A stretch of DNA of 64,000 nucleotides from JAPLKB01 sp964532465 (GCA_964532465.1 CAZHHX010000007.1:49576-113575), one strand, 5' to 3'; shown: positions 1 to 9,148, counted from the stretch's first letter. The notes: generated by a model not told the origin, from the letters alone. Made by a program: numbers and translations.

Positions 1-2635
1 TAATGGGCAGCATATCCAGCGGCATCGGGGTCACGCCAATATCCATCAGCTTTTTGTGGATATTAAGGTTTGCTCCCGGATCCGCGCTGTTATACGGCCT
101 CCCGATTATCACGATTACCTTTTCATGCTTATCCAGGGCAGATAACATTTTTGCGCCTTCATCGATGCATCTGCTGTAAAACAAGTTTTGTGTTTCCATT
201 GCAATATCAAAGGCTTTTTCCACTTCTTTGCCGGTTTTGTGAATTCCCCTTCCAAAGCTTTTCAGTGTTTTTAAAGCATTTTCTTTACTGCCCCCAAAAT
301 ACACAACCGGCGAATCCAGTTTTACTCCGGCAGCATCAAAATCAATAGAGGCTTTAACGGTGTATGGTATGGACTGAGCATAGGGACAGGAAAACGTATT
401 TGACGTGTGATCGGAAATATTTTTCAGGTTTATTACGCTCGGAAGGAATATTCTTTTAACTCCTTTATTCATGAGATTGAGTATATGACCGTGCGCGAGC
501 TTTATGGGAAAGCATGACTCTACAATAATGCTTTCAGCTCCTTCTTTGATTATTTTTTTATTTGTTACATCTGAAATTACGATGGAAAATCCGAGTTCTG
601 TAAGAAATGCCTTCCAGAAAGGCAGGAAATCGCAGATATTTAACATCTTGGGTATCCCTATCAGCTCACCCTCGACCTGTTTATCGTATATTCCGTTGAG
701 CAGATCGTCTCGTACCTTGAAAAGATCTGTTACATGTCTTTTTCCGGCATTTCGCTTTACATCATATTTTTCACACCTGCTCCCATAATATAACGGTTTT
801 TCATCCTCTACCGTCACTTTCCTGATTTCACATAAGTTTTCACAGCTTTTACATTCAAAAGTGTCTACCTCGTACTCTCTTTTACTTAAATCGAATCCTT
901 TAAAATTACTTTTTTCCCAATTCCTCTCTTTCATTGCAAGGATTGCAACACCGATAGCGCCGGTAATATCATGATGAGAGGGCACTTTGACAGGTTTTTT
1001 AAGCACATTTTCAAAAGCCGCTACAACACCCTTATTAAATGCGGTACCGCCCTGAAAAAATATTCTGTCTCCTATCTTCCTGTCACCTACAACTTTATTT
1101 AAATAATTTGTAACTATCGAATATGAAAGACCGCTAACAAGATCATCCGTTCTTACCCCTCTCTGCTGATGATGCACAAGATCGGATTCTATAAAAACCG
1201 TACAGCGCTCCCCCATCTTTACCGGCGCTTTTGATGCCAGGGCCATATTGCCGAACTCTTCTTTTATCGATATCCCGAGTTTTTCTGCCTGTTCCTCCAG
1301 AAAAGAGCCTGTTCCCGCGGCGCAGGCTTTATTCATTTCAAAATCTACAATAACTCCACTGTCAATACTGATATATTTTGAATCCTGCCCTCCGATTTCA
1401 AAAATAGTATCAACTCTGCCATCCATATTTATCGCTGCTTCAGCCTGCGCGGTTATTTCATTCCTAACTATGTCGGCACCGATAAAGTCGCTCGTCAGAT
1501 ATCTTCCTGAGCCTGTGGTTCCGGCGCCTATTATTTCTACTTTTTCTCCTATTTCCTCTCCTATTTCTGCCAGACCTCTTTTAACAGCGTCAAGAGGCCT
1601 TCCCTCAGTCATAAGATATCTTTTAGCAAGAATATCCTTCTCTTCGTTAATCAACACAAGATTTGTGCTTATTGATCCCACGTCAAGACCAAGATACGCC
1701 TTTGTTCTCTCGCTTATATTTTTCAACTCATAAGATACGTTAAGATTTTCCTCTGATATATTTAAAGATTCATGCGCTTCATGGAATCTTTCCTGCAGCA
1801 TATAATCTTCCAGTCCGTCCAGACCGAGAAAGGTCCGCTTCGAAGAAGGCTCGTCAAGTACAGCGTAGATTGCGCCAATCGCGCCCATTGATGTAAAATG
1901 TTCGGGGACTATCAGTTCACCATTTCTTAAAACAAATACATCACTTATGGCCTTTTTCATTCCTGCATTTGCAGCAACGCCGCCAATGAAGGCAACAGGA
2001 TTTTTTATTTCCTTTCCCTTCGTGATATTGCTTTTAAAGTTCCTTGCAAGGGCATAACAGAGACCTGCCACTATCTCATAATCCGGAGTCGCAATTTGCT
2101 GGAGGTGTATCATATCGGATTTGGCAAATACCGTACATCTTCCGGCAATCCTCGGCACATTTGCTGCTTTCAGCGCGATTTCACTGAATTCTTCTATGGT
2201 GAAACAGAGCCTGGAAGCCTGCTGGTCTAAAAAAGAACCCGTTCCCGCAGCGCACAGAGCATTCATAGAGAAATCTTTTACCCGCAGTCTTTTGTTTTTT
2301 CCCGATTTCTCAAATATGATAAACTTGGAATCTTCACCGCCCATGTCTATTACACTACCGATATAGGGATACAAATGGCTGAATCCGGTTGCAAGAGCCA
2401 CAATTTCATTTATAAAGGAGCTGCCAACGATGGAAGTAAAATGTTTTGCCCCTGTACCCGTTGTCGCAATAAAATCTATATCGTTGTCTTTAATAAGTTC
2501 CGCAACAGCATTCTTCGCCGCTTCGACAGGCCTGCCCATATGGCGCACATACCTGTCAATAGCTATATTTCCCGACTCATCTATAGCGGCGAGGTTAACA
2601 CTGACAGAACCGATATCAATACCGACTCTATACAT
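1..2635 (-). CDS. 2-hydroxyacyl-CoA dehydratase activase, large fused form (partial, C-terminus off left edge)
   Basis: The frame is open from the ATG at 2635 to the window edge, giving at least 878 residues. Two ASKHA-type activase modules lie in tandem. The first begins MYRVGIDIGSVSVNLAAID and carries NALCAAGTGSFLD; the second repeats it as NKACAAGTGSFLEEQ (codons near 1290-1340). The Cys before AAGTG is the residue that in HgdC/BadF-type activases helps bind the [4Fe-4S] cluster. A Cys-rich linker (FECKSCENLCEI, near 830-870) follows, then a DUF2229-like region with IPKMLNICDFLPFWKAF. Family knowledge: these ATPases donate an ATP-driven electron to 2-hydroxyacyl-CoA dehydratases or benzoyl-CoA reductase-like enzymes; the long fused form has no firmly assigned partner. 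The start is preceded by AGGGGG with good spacing; an in-frame ATG at 2653 is an alternative. Confidence 0.88.
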   Translation of the reverse strand, partial: MYRVGIDIGSVSVNLAAIDESGNIAIDRYVRHMGRPVEAAKNAVAELIKDNDIDFIATTGTGAKHFTSIVGSSFINEIVALATGFSHLYPYIGSVIDMGGEDSKFIIFEKSGKNKRLRVKDFSMNALCAAGTGSFLDQQASRLCFTIEEFSEIALKAANVPRIAGRCTVFAKSDMIHLQQIATPDYEIVAGLCYALARNFKSNITKGKEIKNPVAFIGGVAANAGMKKAISDVFVLRNGELIVPEHFTSMGAIGAIYAVLDEPSSKRTFLGLDGLEDYMLQERFHEAHESLNISEENLNVSYELKNISERTKAYLGLDVGSISTNLVLINEEKDILAKRYLMTEGRPLDAVKRGLAEIGEEIGEKVEIIGAGTTGSGRYLTSDFIGADIVRNEITAQAEAAINMDGRVDTIFEIGGQDSKYISIDSGVIVDFEMNKACAAGTGSFLEEQAEKLGISIKEEFGNMALASKAPVKMGERCTVFIESDLVHHQQRGVRTDDLVSGLSYSIVTNYLNKVVGDRKIGDRIFFQGGTAFNKGVVAAFENVLKKPVKVPSHHDITGAIGVAILAMKERNWEKSNFKGFDLSKREYEVDTFECKSCENLCEIRKVTVEDEKPLYYGSRCEKYDVKRNAGKRHVTDLFKVRDDLLNGIYDKQVEGELIGIPKMLNICDFLPFWKAFLTELGFSIVISDVTNKKIIKEGAESIIVESCFPIKLAHGHILNLMNKGVKRIFLPSVINLKNISDHTSNTFSCPYAQSIPYTVKASIDFDAAGVKLDSPVVYFGGSKENALKTLKSFGRGIHKTGKEVEKAFDIAMETQNLFYSRCIDEGAKMLSALDKHEKVIVIIGRPYNSADPGANLNIHKKLMDIGVTPMPLDMLPI

Positions 2636-2671
2636 CCCTGCATCCCCCTGCATTATACAAAGATTTTGATT

Positions 2672-2700
2672 TTGTAAGGTTCTTATGTTTTAATTATAAT
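2672..2700 (+). promoter_or_regulatory. Candidate sigma70 promoter for the heme operon
   Basis: TTGTAA (2672-2677) and TATAAT (2695-2700) are separated by 17 bases in the divergent gap between the activase and the acylphosphatase. The -10 is perfect and the -35 matches 4 of 6. It lies 35 bases before the acylphosphatase start. Confidence 0.42.
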
Positions 2701-2734
2701 ATATAAAGGCTTCAAATCAATACAAATATCAACT

Positions 2735-3007
2735 ATGAAAAGAAACCATATATATGTGAGCGGATTAGTACAAGGCGTATATTTCAGACACAATACGATG
2801 ATACAGGCCGAGATGCTCGGCGTCAAAGGGTGGATAAGAAATCTGACAGACGGCAGAGTTGAGATTATGTGCGAAGGAAAGGATGAATCTGTCGACAAAT
2901 TTACGGCGTGGTGCAACATCGGCCCAAGAGGCGCTCATGTTGAGAGCTTGGATATTCGGCAGGAAGAGTTTAAAAATGAATTCAATAAATTCCAAATTGT
3001 ATACTGA
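2735..3007 (+). CDS. acyP: Acylphosphatase
   Basis: This 90-residue protein has full family length. It carries the phosphate loop VQGVYFR with catalytic Arg18 and GWIRNLTDGRVE with catalytic Asn36. The family hydrolyses acyl phosphates such as acetyl- and carbamoyl-phosphate in the cytoplasm. It is the first gene of a five-gene operon, and its 3' end overlaps the next gene by 32 bases, so the two are probably translationally coupled. No clear Shine-Dalgarno sequence precedes the ATG. Its role beside heme genes is not evident from sequence. Confidence 0.92.
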   Translation: MKRNHIYVSGLVQGVYFRHNTMIQAEMLGVKGWIRNLTDGRVEIMCEGKDESVDKFTAWCNIGPRGAHVESLDIRQEEFKNEFNKFQIVY

Positions 3008-3632
3008 ACAAATGCACTATCCTCTTTTTTTGGATATTTCCGGCAAGTCCTGTATTGTCATAGGAGGTGGAAAGATTGCCGAAAGAAAAGTTGTAATGCT
3101 TCTAAAATTTAACGCTGAAGTAAAGGTGATCAGTCCAAAAATGAATGGGGTATTATCAAAGCTTTTAAAATCCGGTAAAATCACAGCTATTGAACGTGAA
3201 TACAAGGATGGTGATTTAGAGGGCGCATCACTGGTATTCGCGGCTACAAACAAAAAAGAAATTAACGGGAAAATAAAAAAAGAAGCTGTCGTGAAGGGCA
3301 TACTGGTTAATGTTGTTGACAATCCGGTTTTGTGTGATTTTATTGTGCCCTCAATTGTAAAAAAAGGTCCCATAATTGTTGCTATCTCTACATCCGGCAT
3401 TCTGCCTTCGCTATCTAAGAAATTAAGAAAAGAAATCAGCGAATACATTACAGAAGACTATATAAAATACGTAAAAATTGTCGGATATTTTAGAAAATAT
3501 TTGATAAATAACGTGAAAGACAAAAGAAAAAGATCTGAAATAATGGCAGAAATCAGTAATACTGACATGAAAGAACTGATTAATTTGAATAAAAAAGAAA
3601 TAAAAGCAAGATTTCTGATAGAAAGTATATGA
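2976..3632 (+). CDS. Precorrin-2 dehydrogenase / sirohydrochlorin ferrochelatase (Met8/CysG N-domain type)
   Basis: A 218-residue NAD-binding protein. The Rossmann signature CIVIGGGKIAERK is near the N-terminus, followed by FAATN and VDNPVLCDFIVPSIV, and then STSGILPSLSKKLRKEI, all typical of the siroheme synthase N-terminal domain. The family oxidises precorrin-2 to sirohydrochlorin and may insert iron. There is no methyltransferase (CysG C-terminal) domain. I chose the ATG at 2976 because AGGAAGAG sits 7 bases upstream; a later ATG at 3012 is the alternative. It overlaps acyP and is overlapped by ccsA (ATGA). Placement beside hemA and hemC fits siroheme or siroheme-dependent heme synthesis. 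Confidence 0.87.
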   Translation: MNSINSKLYTEQMHYPLFLDISGKSCIVIGGGKIAERKVVMLLKFNAEVKVISPKMNGVLSKLLKSGKITAIEREYKDGDLEGASLVFAATNKKEINGKIKKEAVVKGILVNVVDNPVLCDFIVPSIVKKGPIIVAISTSGILPSLSKKLRKEISEYITEDYIKYVKIVGYFRKYLINNVKDKRKRSEIMAEISNTDMKELINLNKKEIKARFLIESI

Positions 3633-4444
3633 ATATATACCTCTTTTATATTGCCCTTCTTTTCTACACAATCTCAACAATATCATATCTTTTCTGCCTG
3701 ACTGTCAGCAAAAAGGTAATCGAGAGACTTGGGCATTACTTTTTATTAACAGGTTTTTTTATACATTTACTTGCGACTTTTGTCAGGTATTTTGAAGCAG
3801 GTTATACACCGATTACAAATGCTTATGAATCGCTCTCATTTTTTTCTCTTTGTATTGCCAGTTTTTTTCTGTATATCAAAAAGATTTACAAAATGGAGAT
3901 GCTTGGAAGCATTTTTCTGCCTGTTTTGACAATAATTTTCATTATTGCCTTCGCTTTTCCCACAGAAATAAAACCGTTATCGCCTGTGCTAAACAGTTGG
4001 TGGCTGCCGGTTCACGCTATTTTCTCATTCATCGGCTGCGCGGTTTTTCTTATCAGTTTTTTTGTCTCCATAGTCTATTTGATTGTCGAAAAAAAGATCA
4101 AGAAGAAGAAGTTTTCACCTGCAGCCGCGAGATTTCCTTCCCTTGGAACGCTTGATTCCATTAACTACCAATGCATTTCGTACGGTTTTATATTTCTTAC
4201 TACAGGGATCATAACAGGCTCCATATGGGCAAGAACAACCTGGGGTTCATACTGGAGTTGGGACCCGAAAGAAACATGGTCTCTTATTACCTGGATTGTA
4301 TATGCAATCCTCATTCACAACAGACTCGCCATCGGCTGGAGGGGCAGAAGAACCGCATATATGATGATTATTGGTTTCTTTTCAATACTTATAACTTTTT
4401 TTGGCGTTAGTTTCTTTTTAGGGGGACAACATTCGTTTATTTAA
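3629..4444 (+). CDS. ccsA: Cytochrome c biogenesis protein CcsA (ResC/HemX-like)
   Basis: This 271-residue polytopic membrane protein has about eight hydrophobic segments. It contains the tryptophan-rich heme-handling WWD motif WGSYWSWDPKETWSLITW near residues 203-220. Conserved histidines flank it (VHAIFSFIG before, IHNRLAIG after). In system II cytochrome c maturation, CcsA with CcsB moves heme to the periplasmic face and attaches it to CXXCH motifs. No CcsB/ResB partner lies in the window. The gene starts inside the stop of the previous gene (ATGA overlap). HemX annotation is possible because hemA follows, but the intact WWD motif favours a cytochrome role. A CXXCH sensor protein at 38992 would be one client. 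Confidence 0.88.
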   Translation: MNIYLFYIALLFYTISTISYLFCLTVSKKVIERLGHYFLLTGFFIHLLATFVRYFEAGYTPITNAYESLSFFSLCIASFFLYIKKIYKMEMLGSIFLPVLTIIFIIAFAFPTEIKPLSPVLNSWWLPVHAIFSFIGCAVFLISFFVSIVYLIVEKKIKKKKFSPAAARFPSLGTLDSINYQCISYGFIFLTTGIITGSIWARTTWGSYWSWDPKETWSLITWIVYAILIHNRLAIGWRGRRTAYMMIIGFFSILITFFGVSFFLGGQHSFI

Positions 4445-4468
4445 ATCTCCCTCAAAGGTTTTTTAAAA

Positions 4469-5758
4469 ATGCATATTGCAGTATTCGGACTCAATCACAA
4501 TACCGCTCCCATCGAAATAAGAGAAAAACTCTTTATTTCCGATGAAAACATATATGACGTTTTAAATAGCATAAAAACTGCAGGTATCAGAGAAGCAGTT
4601 ATTTTATCAACCTGTAACAGAACTGAAATATATTTCTGTTCGGATAATCAGGATAATTCTCTCGATATAATTAACAATATGCTTTTCAACTATTTTAATA
4701 TACAACAGGACTGGATAGCTGATTACACATATTGTTTTCAGGATGAAGATGCCTACAAACATCTGTTTCTTGTAGCGTCAGGACTTGATTCAATGGTTAT
4801 CGGGGAGCCGCAGATACTCGGTCAGGTAAAGGATGCATATAGAACTGCCACCCTTCAGAATGCCACAGGTTTTTTTCTCGATAAAACCTTTCATAAAACT
4901 TTTAATGTTGCAAAAAGGATCAGAACCGAGACCAGAATCGGCTACAACCCCATATCGATCAGTTCCATGGCAATAGAGTTGTCAAAAAATATATTCGGTG
5001 AGTTGCATAAGAAGAAGATTCTTGTAATAGGCGCAGGTGAAATGAGTGAAATTGCATTAAAATATTTCAAAAAGGAAGGTCTCAATGAAATATTTATTGC
5101 AAACAGAACATTCCAGCATGCGCAAAAACTTTCAGAAGAAATTATAGGCATACCTTGTCCTTTTCAGGACATACCTGAATTGTTAACTAGAGTCGATATG
5201 GTACTTTCTTCTACGGGTTCAGAAAAACCGATAATCGATAAAACACTTGTGCTTGCAATAATGAAAAAAAGAAAGAACAAACCTTTGTTTTTTATAGATA
5301 TTGCTATGCCGAGAGATGTGGACCCAGAGGTAAATGATATTGAAAATGTGTATCTCTACGACATTGACGACCTTAAAGAACTTTCGCAAAAACATCTTTC
5401 AGACAGAGTTAAAGAATCCGAGAAGGCAATGGCTATTATTGAAGAGGAAAAATCAAATTTTACCGCCTGGCTTAAGAGGCTCGATGTAAATCCCCTTATA
5501 ACACACATCATCGGAACAGTTGATAAAACAAGAGAAAAAGAGCTAAGAAAAATTGTACAGAAGCTGAAAAATGTTGACGAAGAAACCTTGAAGCTTGTCG
5601 ATATTTTAACTAAAAATATTGTCAACAAGTTAATTCATCCGCATATTTCAATAATAAAAGAAAACGAAGACCCGGTTGTCGTTGATATAATAAAGAAAAT
5701 ATTCAGCTTTGAGGGAGAGGATGAAAACAAAATGGATAGTGGGAACGAGAGGGAGTAG
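4469..5758 (+). CDS. hemA: Glutamyl-tRNA reductase
   Basis: A 429-residue protein of normal length. The catalytic Cys49 is in LSTCNRTEIY, the GLDSMVIGEPQILGQVK motif follows, then an NADPH-binding domain with ILVIGAGEMSEIA and a C-terminal dimerisation helix region. It reduces glutamyl-tRNA(Glu) to glutamate-1-semialdehyde, the first committed step of C5-pathway tetrapyrrole synthesis, in the cytoplasm. The end overlaps the start of hemC by 38 bases. Confidence 0.96.
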   Translation: MHIAVFGLNHNTAPIEIREKLFISDENIYDVLNSIKTAGIREAVILSTCNRTEIYFCSDNQDNSLDIINNMLFNYFNIQQDWIADYTYCFQDEDAYKHLFLVASGLDSMVIGEPQILGQVKDAYRTATLQNATGFFLDKTFHKTFNVAKRIRTETRIGYNPISISSMAIELSKNIFGELHKKKILVIGAGEMSEIALKYFKKEGLNEIFIANRTFQHAQKLSEEIIGIPCPFQDIPELLTRVDMVLSSTGSEKPIIDKTLVLAIMKKRKNKPLFFIDIAMPRDVDPEVNDIENVYLYDIDDLKELSQKHLSDRVKESEKAMAIIEEEKSNFTAWLKRLDVNPLITHIIGTVDKTREKELRKIVQKLKNVDEETLKLVDILTKNIVNKLIHPHISIIKENEDPVVVDIIKKIFSFEGEDENKMDSGNERE

Positions 5759-6605
5759 ACTTGCTTTAAAACAAACGGAATTAACAATAGAAACTCTGAA
5801 AGATATATATCCGGATTTCGATTTTCCCGTAAAAATTATCAAAACAACCGGTGACACTGCCTGGGATGCTCCATTAAATCTTATCGGCGGCAAGGGTGTC
5901 TTTGTTAAAGAGATTGAGGAAGCTTTATTAAGAGAAGAAATAGATATTGCCGTTCACAGCATGAAAGACCTTCCTACAGAACTTGGCCAAACATTAATTT
6001 TGGGCGCAATCCCTGAAAGAGAAGACCCAAGGGATGTATTCATTTCTCTGACTTATGATAGTTTGAAAAGTATTGAAAATAGCGCAAAAATTGGCACAAG
6101 CAGCATCAGAAGAAAATCTCAGATCCTTTGTTTTAACAAGAATATCGATGTGGTAAATCTCAGGGGAAATGTTGATACAAGGATAAAAAAACTTAAAGAA
6201 CCAGGATTGGACGGCATAATACTTGCTTACGCAGGAGTAAAAAGAATGGGCTTCGATCAATATATAAAGGAGATTTTGCCCTTTGATATAATGCTTCCTC
6301 CAGCCGGTCAAGGTGCAATAGGCATTGAAATAAGAAACGAGAGCGAAGCATTGCATATGTTAAAGCCTATAAACCATGAGAACAGTTTTTTAGAGGTTGC
6401 TGTAGAGAGGAAGCTGTTGGCAGCCATAGGAGGAGGCTGTCAGACGCCTTTAGGAATTAACGCAAAGGTGGCAAACAACAAAATAGAATTACATGTTATA
6501 TTGTGTAAAGAAAATGGGGAGATTTCCGTTAAAGAACGATTTGTGGGCTCTGCCAATCATCCGGATGAATTGATCGACAGGGCATTAGAAATAATTCCTA
6601 AATAA
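5721..6605 (+). CDS. hemC: Hydroxymethylbilane synthase (porphobilinogen deaminase)
   Basis: A 294-residue enzyme. The N-terminus VGTRGSRLAL, the DMPTEL-like segment MKDLPTELG and the cofactor-attachment loop GGGCQTPLG (Cys240, which carries dipyrromethane) are all present. It polymerises four porphobilinogens into hydroxymethylbilane. I chose ATG 5721 because GAGGGAGAGG directly precedes it; an upstream in-frame TTG lacks that support. It is last in the operon and ends at a strong hairpin. No hemB or hemD follows here. Confidence 0.95.
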   Translation: MKTKWIVGTRGSRLALKQTELTIETLKDIYPDFDFPVKIIKTTGDTAWDAPLNLIGGKGVFVKEIEEALLREEIDIAVHSMKDLPTELGQTLILGAIPEREDPRDVFISLTYDSLKSIENSAKIGTSSIRRKSQILCFNKNIDVVNLRGNVDTRIKKLKEPGLDGIILAYAGVKRMGFDQYIKEILPFDIMLPPAGQGAIGIEIRNESEALHMLKPINHENSFLEVAVERKLLAAIGGGCQTPLGINAKVANNKIELHVILCKENGEISVKERFVGSANHPDELIDRALEIIPK

Positions 6606-6634
6606 AAATGCCTCCATTTCCGGGAGGCATTTTT
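6604..6634. terminator. Bidirectional intrinsic terminator between hemC and hup
   Basis: A 12-base perfect stem (6604-6615 with 6623-6634) has a GC core, a 7-base loop, and A/T runs on both sides, so it can stop transcripts from either convergent gene. Confidence 0.88.
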
Positions 6635-6655
6635 ATAATATGTCTTATATATAGT

Positions 6656-6925
6656 CTATACTGCTTCCTTGAATGCCTTTCCTGCTGTAAATTTTGGTAC
6701 TTTTCTGGCAGGTATCTTTATTTCTTTACCTGTTCTCGGGTTTCTCCCCTTCCTTGCCTGTCTCTTAGAAACTGAAAACGTGCCGAAGCCTACAAGCGTA
6801 ACCCTCTCTTCCTTCTTCAAAGATGACTTTATACTGTCAATGAAAGCATCCAATGCCTTACCTGCTGCTGTTTTAGAAACCTTTGCATTTGCCGCCATTT
6901 TGCCGATTAGCTCTGCCTTTGTCAT
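6656..6925 (-). CDS. hup: HU-family DNA-binding protein
   Basis: An 89-residue protein matching the HU fold along its whole length. It opens MTKAELIGKMA, has the core LVGFGTFSVSKRQARKGRNP and the arm RTGKEIKIPARKVPKFTAGK. HU dimers bend and compact DNA. A strong AGGAGGGG precedes the ATG. It is convergent with hemC and appears monocistronic. Confidence 0.96.
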   Translation of the reverse strand: MTKAELIGKMAANAKVSKTAAGKALDAFIDSIKSSLKKEERVTLVGFGTFSVSKRQARKGRNPRTGKEIKIPARKVPKFTAGKAFKEAV

Positions 6926-7317
6926 ACTTCCCCTCCTTTTATAGTGTTATTTTACGGTAGCTTTCGAAGTAACCACCCTGTAAATACTTTATACTCATTA
7001 TTGTGTATAAGTTTCAATGTTTTTTTTAATTATTTTTAATCTGAGAAATGTTTTGCCCCACGGCAGGCAAGGAAACTGTTCACCCCGAGGCAGAAAAGTA
7101 CCCTTTCTATTTATATTCTCCTCTTCCGCTGCAAGATCGGTATACATATTCAACGATAAGGTGACAAAAAGGACGGAATTCCGATTAGACTTCAACCGTT
7201 AGGAGTAAACCAGGGTAACTCCGGTAAATATATCGCCCTGCCACAAGCAAAGGGGATATTAACCAGCGAGGCAACAAAAAGATTGAAATTAAAAATCAGG
7301 TGATATAGTTTATTTTT
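6926..7317. other. Intergenic gap with no gene recognised
   Basis: This divergent gap between hup and the lipoprotein gene should carry the hup promoter, but I could not fix a convincing -35/-10 pair. Short open frames on both strands have no ribosome site or recognisable motif. Confidence 0.5.
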
Positions 7318-7755
7318 ATGAAAGAAACAAAAAAGCAAGGCCCGATAGTTATATTGAAAGTTCTCTCTCTTGTTTTCGTTCTGTTTCTGTTCGGTTGTTC
7401 TGCCAAAGCGCCAGTCCTTTATCCGAATACCTACCTGAAATCAGTAGGAGAAGAAAAAGCTTCGCGCGACATTAAAGAATGCAGGCGAAACGCTGATGCA
7501 TATATTACGTCAAGCGCCGGCAAGGAAACGGTAAAAAGCACAGCAGGAGGCGGCGCTGCCGGAGCAGTAATCGGCGGCGCCGCAGGCGCGGTTACCGGTA
7601 ATATTGGAGGAGGTGCCGGGATAGGAGCCGTTACCGGCGCGGCATCCGGACTCTTGTATGGCATAGCTAAAGGCTCAGAACCAAGCCCGGTATATAAAAG
7701 ATTTGTAGAGAAGTGTCTGCGGGAAAATGGCTATGAGGTAATCGGCTGGGAATAG
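7318..7755 (+). CDS. Glycine-zipper lipoprotein of unknown function
   Basis: A 145-residue protein with a basic N-terminus, a hydrophobic stretch and the lipobox LFGC, so it is probably lipidated at Cys27. A mature part of about 40 polar residues is followed by a Gly/Ala-rich region (GGGAAGAVIGGAAGAVTG, then GGGAGIGAVTGAASG) that reads as a two-pass glycine-zipper hairpin. The C-terminus has one Cys (KCLREN). Proteins of this kind insert in or stabilise the outer membrane; no specific role is assigned. AGGTGAT lies 13 bases before the ATG, which is long. Confidence 0.7.
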   Translation: MKETKKQGPIVILKVLSLVFVLFLFGCSAKAPVLYPNTYLKSVGEEKASRDIKECRRNADAYITSSAGKETVKSTAGGGAAGAVIGGAAGAVTGNIGGGAGIGAVTGAASGLLYGIAKGSEPSPVYKRFVEKCLRENGYEVIGWE

Positions 7756-7850
7756 TTTATCAGGATGCCGTGAAAGACAAAGCGAAAAAGGCGACGGGCG
7801 GGAAGATAACACGGGCATCCGCGAAGTAACCGACCGGCAAATATCTGTTC

Positions 7851-7881
7851 AAAAACGAGAAGACACGCTCTTCCCGTTTTT
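7851..7881 (+). terminator. Probable intrinsic terminator after the lipoprotein gene
   Basis: An imperfect hairpin pairs 7851-7863 with 7870-7881, one mismatch, and ends in a run of five T. It lies about 100 bases after the lipoprotein stop. Confidence 0.6.
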
Positions 7882-7965
7882 ATGCATATCGCTTATCCCT
7901 GTACAGTTGCAGCAGTCCGGCAAATAATTTGCTTATTTTCAAATAAATCAGCAGAGAAATCCGGC

Positions 7966-8205
7966 TTGAGTGGGCGACGGCATGTCGGGGTTGTTCAGGT
8001 TTGGATGGGCTGCAAGCCTTGCAGGATGGAGGCCAACCAAGGTTGTATGACAAGAACTGTTTTAGCCGGGTACCCACGAGCAGCCAATTGGACAGAGGGC
8101 AGCCGACTATCACGTGGGCGGCAAACGTCGGAAGATGGCAGGGCGCAGCAGACCGCCAAAGATGGATGTGCCCGAACACGCCATTGACCGTCCAAGTGAA
8201 AAAGG
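7966..8205 (+). repeat. Dispersed palindromic repeat, copy A
   Basis: The left arm (TTGAGTGGGC then CATGTCGGGG, 7966-7990) and the right part (GCAGCAGACCGCC to GACCGTCCAAG, about 8145-8196) match copy C at 56768-56925. The centre holds roughly 80 extra bases not present in copy C. Resemblance resumes just downstream in AAACTTTTTACAA (8237-8249), directly before the ribosome site of the thioesterase gene, as it does before the receiver gene after copy C. Confidence 0.65.
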
Positions 8206-8274
8206 CAAACAAACAAGGACCGGAACAATACAAAAGAAACTTTTTACAAAACCTCGTTAAAAAAAGGAGATAAA

Positions 8275-8772
8275 ATGGAAGGAAAGCGAGTGAGGGATAG
8301 CCGTACCGTCCTGGCACAGATAATGAACCCGCTGGATGCGAATCCTGCAGGGAACGTTCATGGCGGGGTTATCATGAAGCTTATTGATACTACCGGGGGA
8401 GCCGTTTCTGTTCGACATGCAAGAGCCAATGCAGTGACTGCTTCTATAGACCGATTGGATTTCTATTATCCGTTATTCGTCGGAGACTTGGTATCCCTGC
8501 AAGCCAGCCTTAATTATGTAGGAAAGACTTCCATGGAAGTGGGTGTCCGAGTGGAGTCTGAAAATCTCATGACCGGCGAGAAACGGCATATAGCTTCTGC
8601 CTACATGACGTTTGTGGCACTTGATAGGAATAACCGTCCCATACCATTGCCTCCGTTGATATTGGAAACAGATGATGAAATAAGAAGAAACCGTGAAGCA
8701 AAGGAGAGGAGGGAGAGGCGTCTTGCGGAAAAGACAGAGAAAAAACAACGCCAACTCGATCCCAACAGGTGA
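8275..8772 (+). CDS. Acyl-CoA thioesterase, hot-dog fold (YciA/BACH-like)
   Basis: A 165-residue single hot-dog protein. NPAGNVHGGVIMKLIDTTGG contains the Asn and Asp/Gly positions of the acyl-CoA thioesterase active site, and a beta-rich half with VTASIDRLDFYYPLFVGD follows, then a charged C-terminal tail rich in Arg/Lys/Glu (from about residue 133). The family hydrolyses acyl-CoA to free acid plus CoA. AAAGGAGA precedes the ATG. The gene stands alone, with the dispersed repeat forming its upstream region. Confidence 0.85.
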   Translation: MEGKRVRDSRTVLAQIMNPLDANPAGNVHGGVIMKLIDTTGGAVSVRHARANAVTASIDRLDFYYPLFVGDLVSLQASLNYVGKTSMEVGVRVESENLMTGEKRHIASAYMTFVALDRNNRPIPLPPLILETDDEIRRNREAKERRERRLAEKTEKKQRQLDPNR

Positions 8773-9148
8773 AAAACCCGCGATGTCGGCCCATGACAAA
8801 GGACAAGGGGGACAGCATAGATCGTTATCCAACAAGGCAATCCAGCAGACCCACTAAGTTCACCACTGTATTTTGTATATTACATTTCAAACTGCAGTTC
8901 TTCGTGATGGTCTCCCTGCAAGGCGGAACAGGCAATCCTCAAGTTTGATTGGATTAAATAATTTATTTCTGCGATGCATTTCCTCTATTTTCAAGTTTTC
9001 CAAGGAATGCGTCATCTGAAGGGGTAATCCTGTTTTAAGAGGTATTTTGGCAGATATATTTGTTTTGTACATGTGCTTGACATACCAATTATTTGTGCTA
9101 CCTATAATATATGCTTTTAGAAACATAATAAAATTATGGGAGGCTATT
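8773..9148. other. Intergenic gap before the dodecin gene
   Basis: No coding region is supported here. A minus-strand frame (about 8887-9126) has no ribosome site. The segment near 8925-8975 weakly resembles 9515-9560 beyond the dodecin gene. The candidate dodecin promoter is listed separately. Confidence 0.4.
9077..9108 (+). promoter_or_regulatory. Candidate promoter for the dodecin gene
   Basis: A perfect TTGACA (9077-9082) and a perfect TATAAT (9103-9108) occur before the gene, but the spacer is 20 bases, longer than optimal. Confidence 0.38.

Noticed and set aside
2641..2660. A TATAAT on the minus strand just upstream of the activase as its promoter
   Set aside because: It would leave a leader of about 10 bases and has no matching -35 at 16-18 bases.
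6998..7202. Open frames on both strands in the hup-lipoprotein gap
   Set aside because: No ribosome site, no recognisable motif, and the two frames simply mirror each other.
7880..8317. A 145-residue minus-strand frame covering repeat copy A
   Set aside because: It overlaps the start of the well-supported thioesterase gene and consists mostly of repeat sequence.
8887..9126. A 79-residue minus-strand frame, and its faint resemblance to the segment at 9500-9570, as a gene remnant
   Set aside because: No start signal; similarity is limited to a few residues (NxIxLE) and could be chance.
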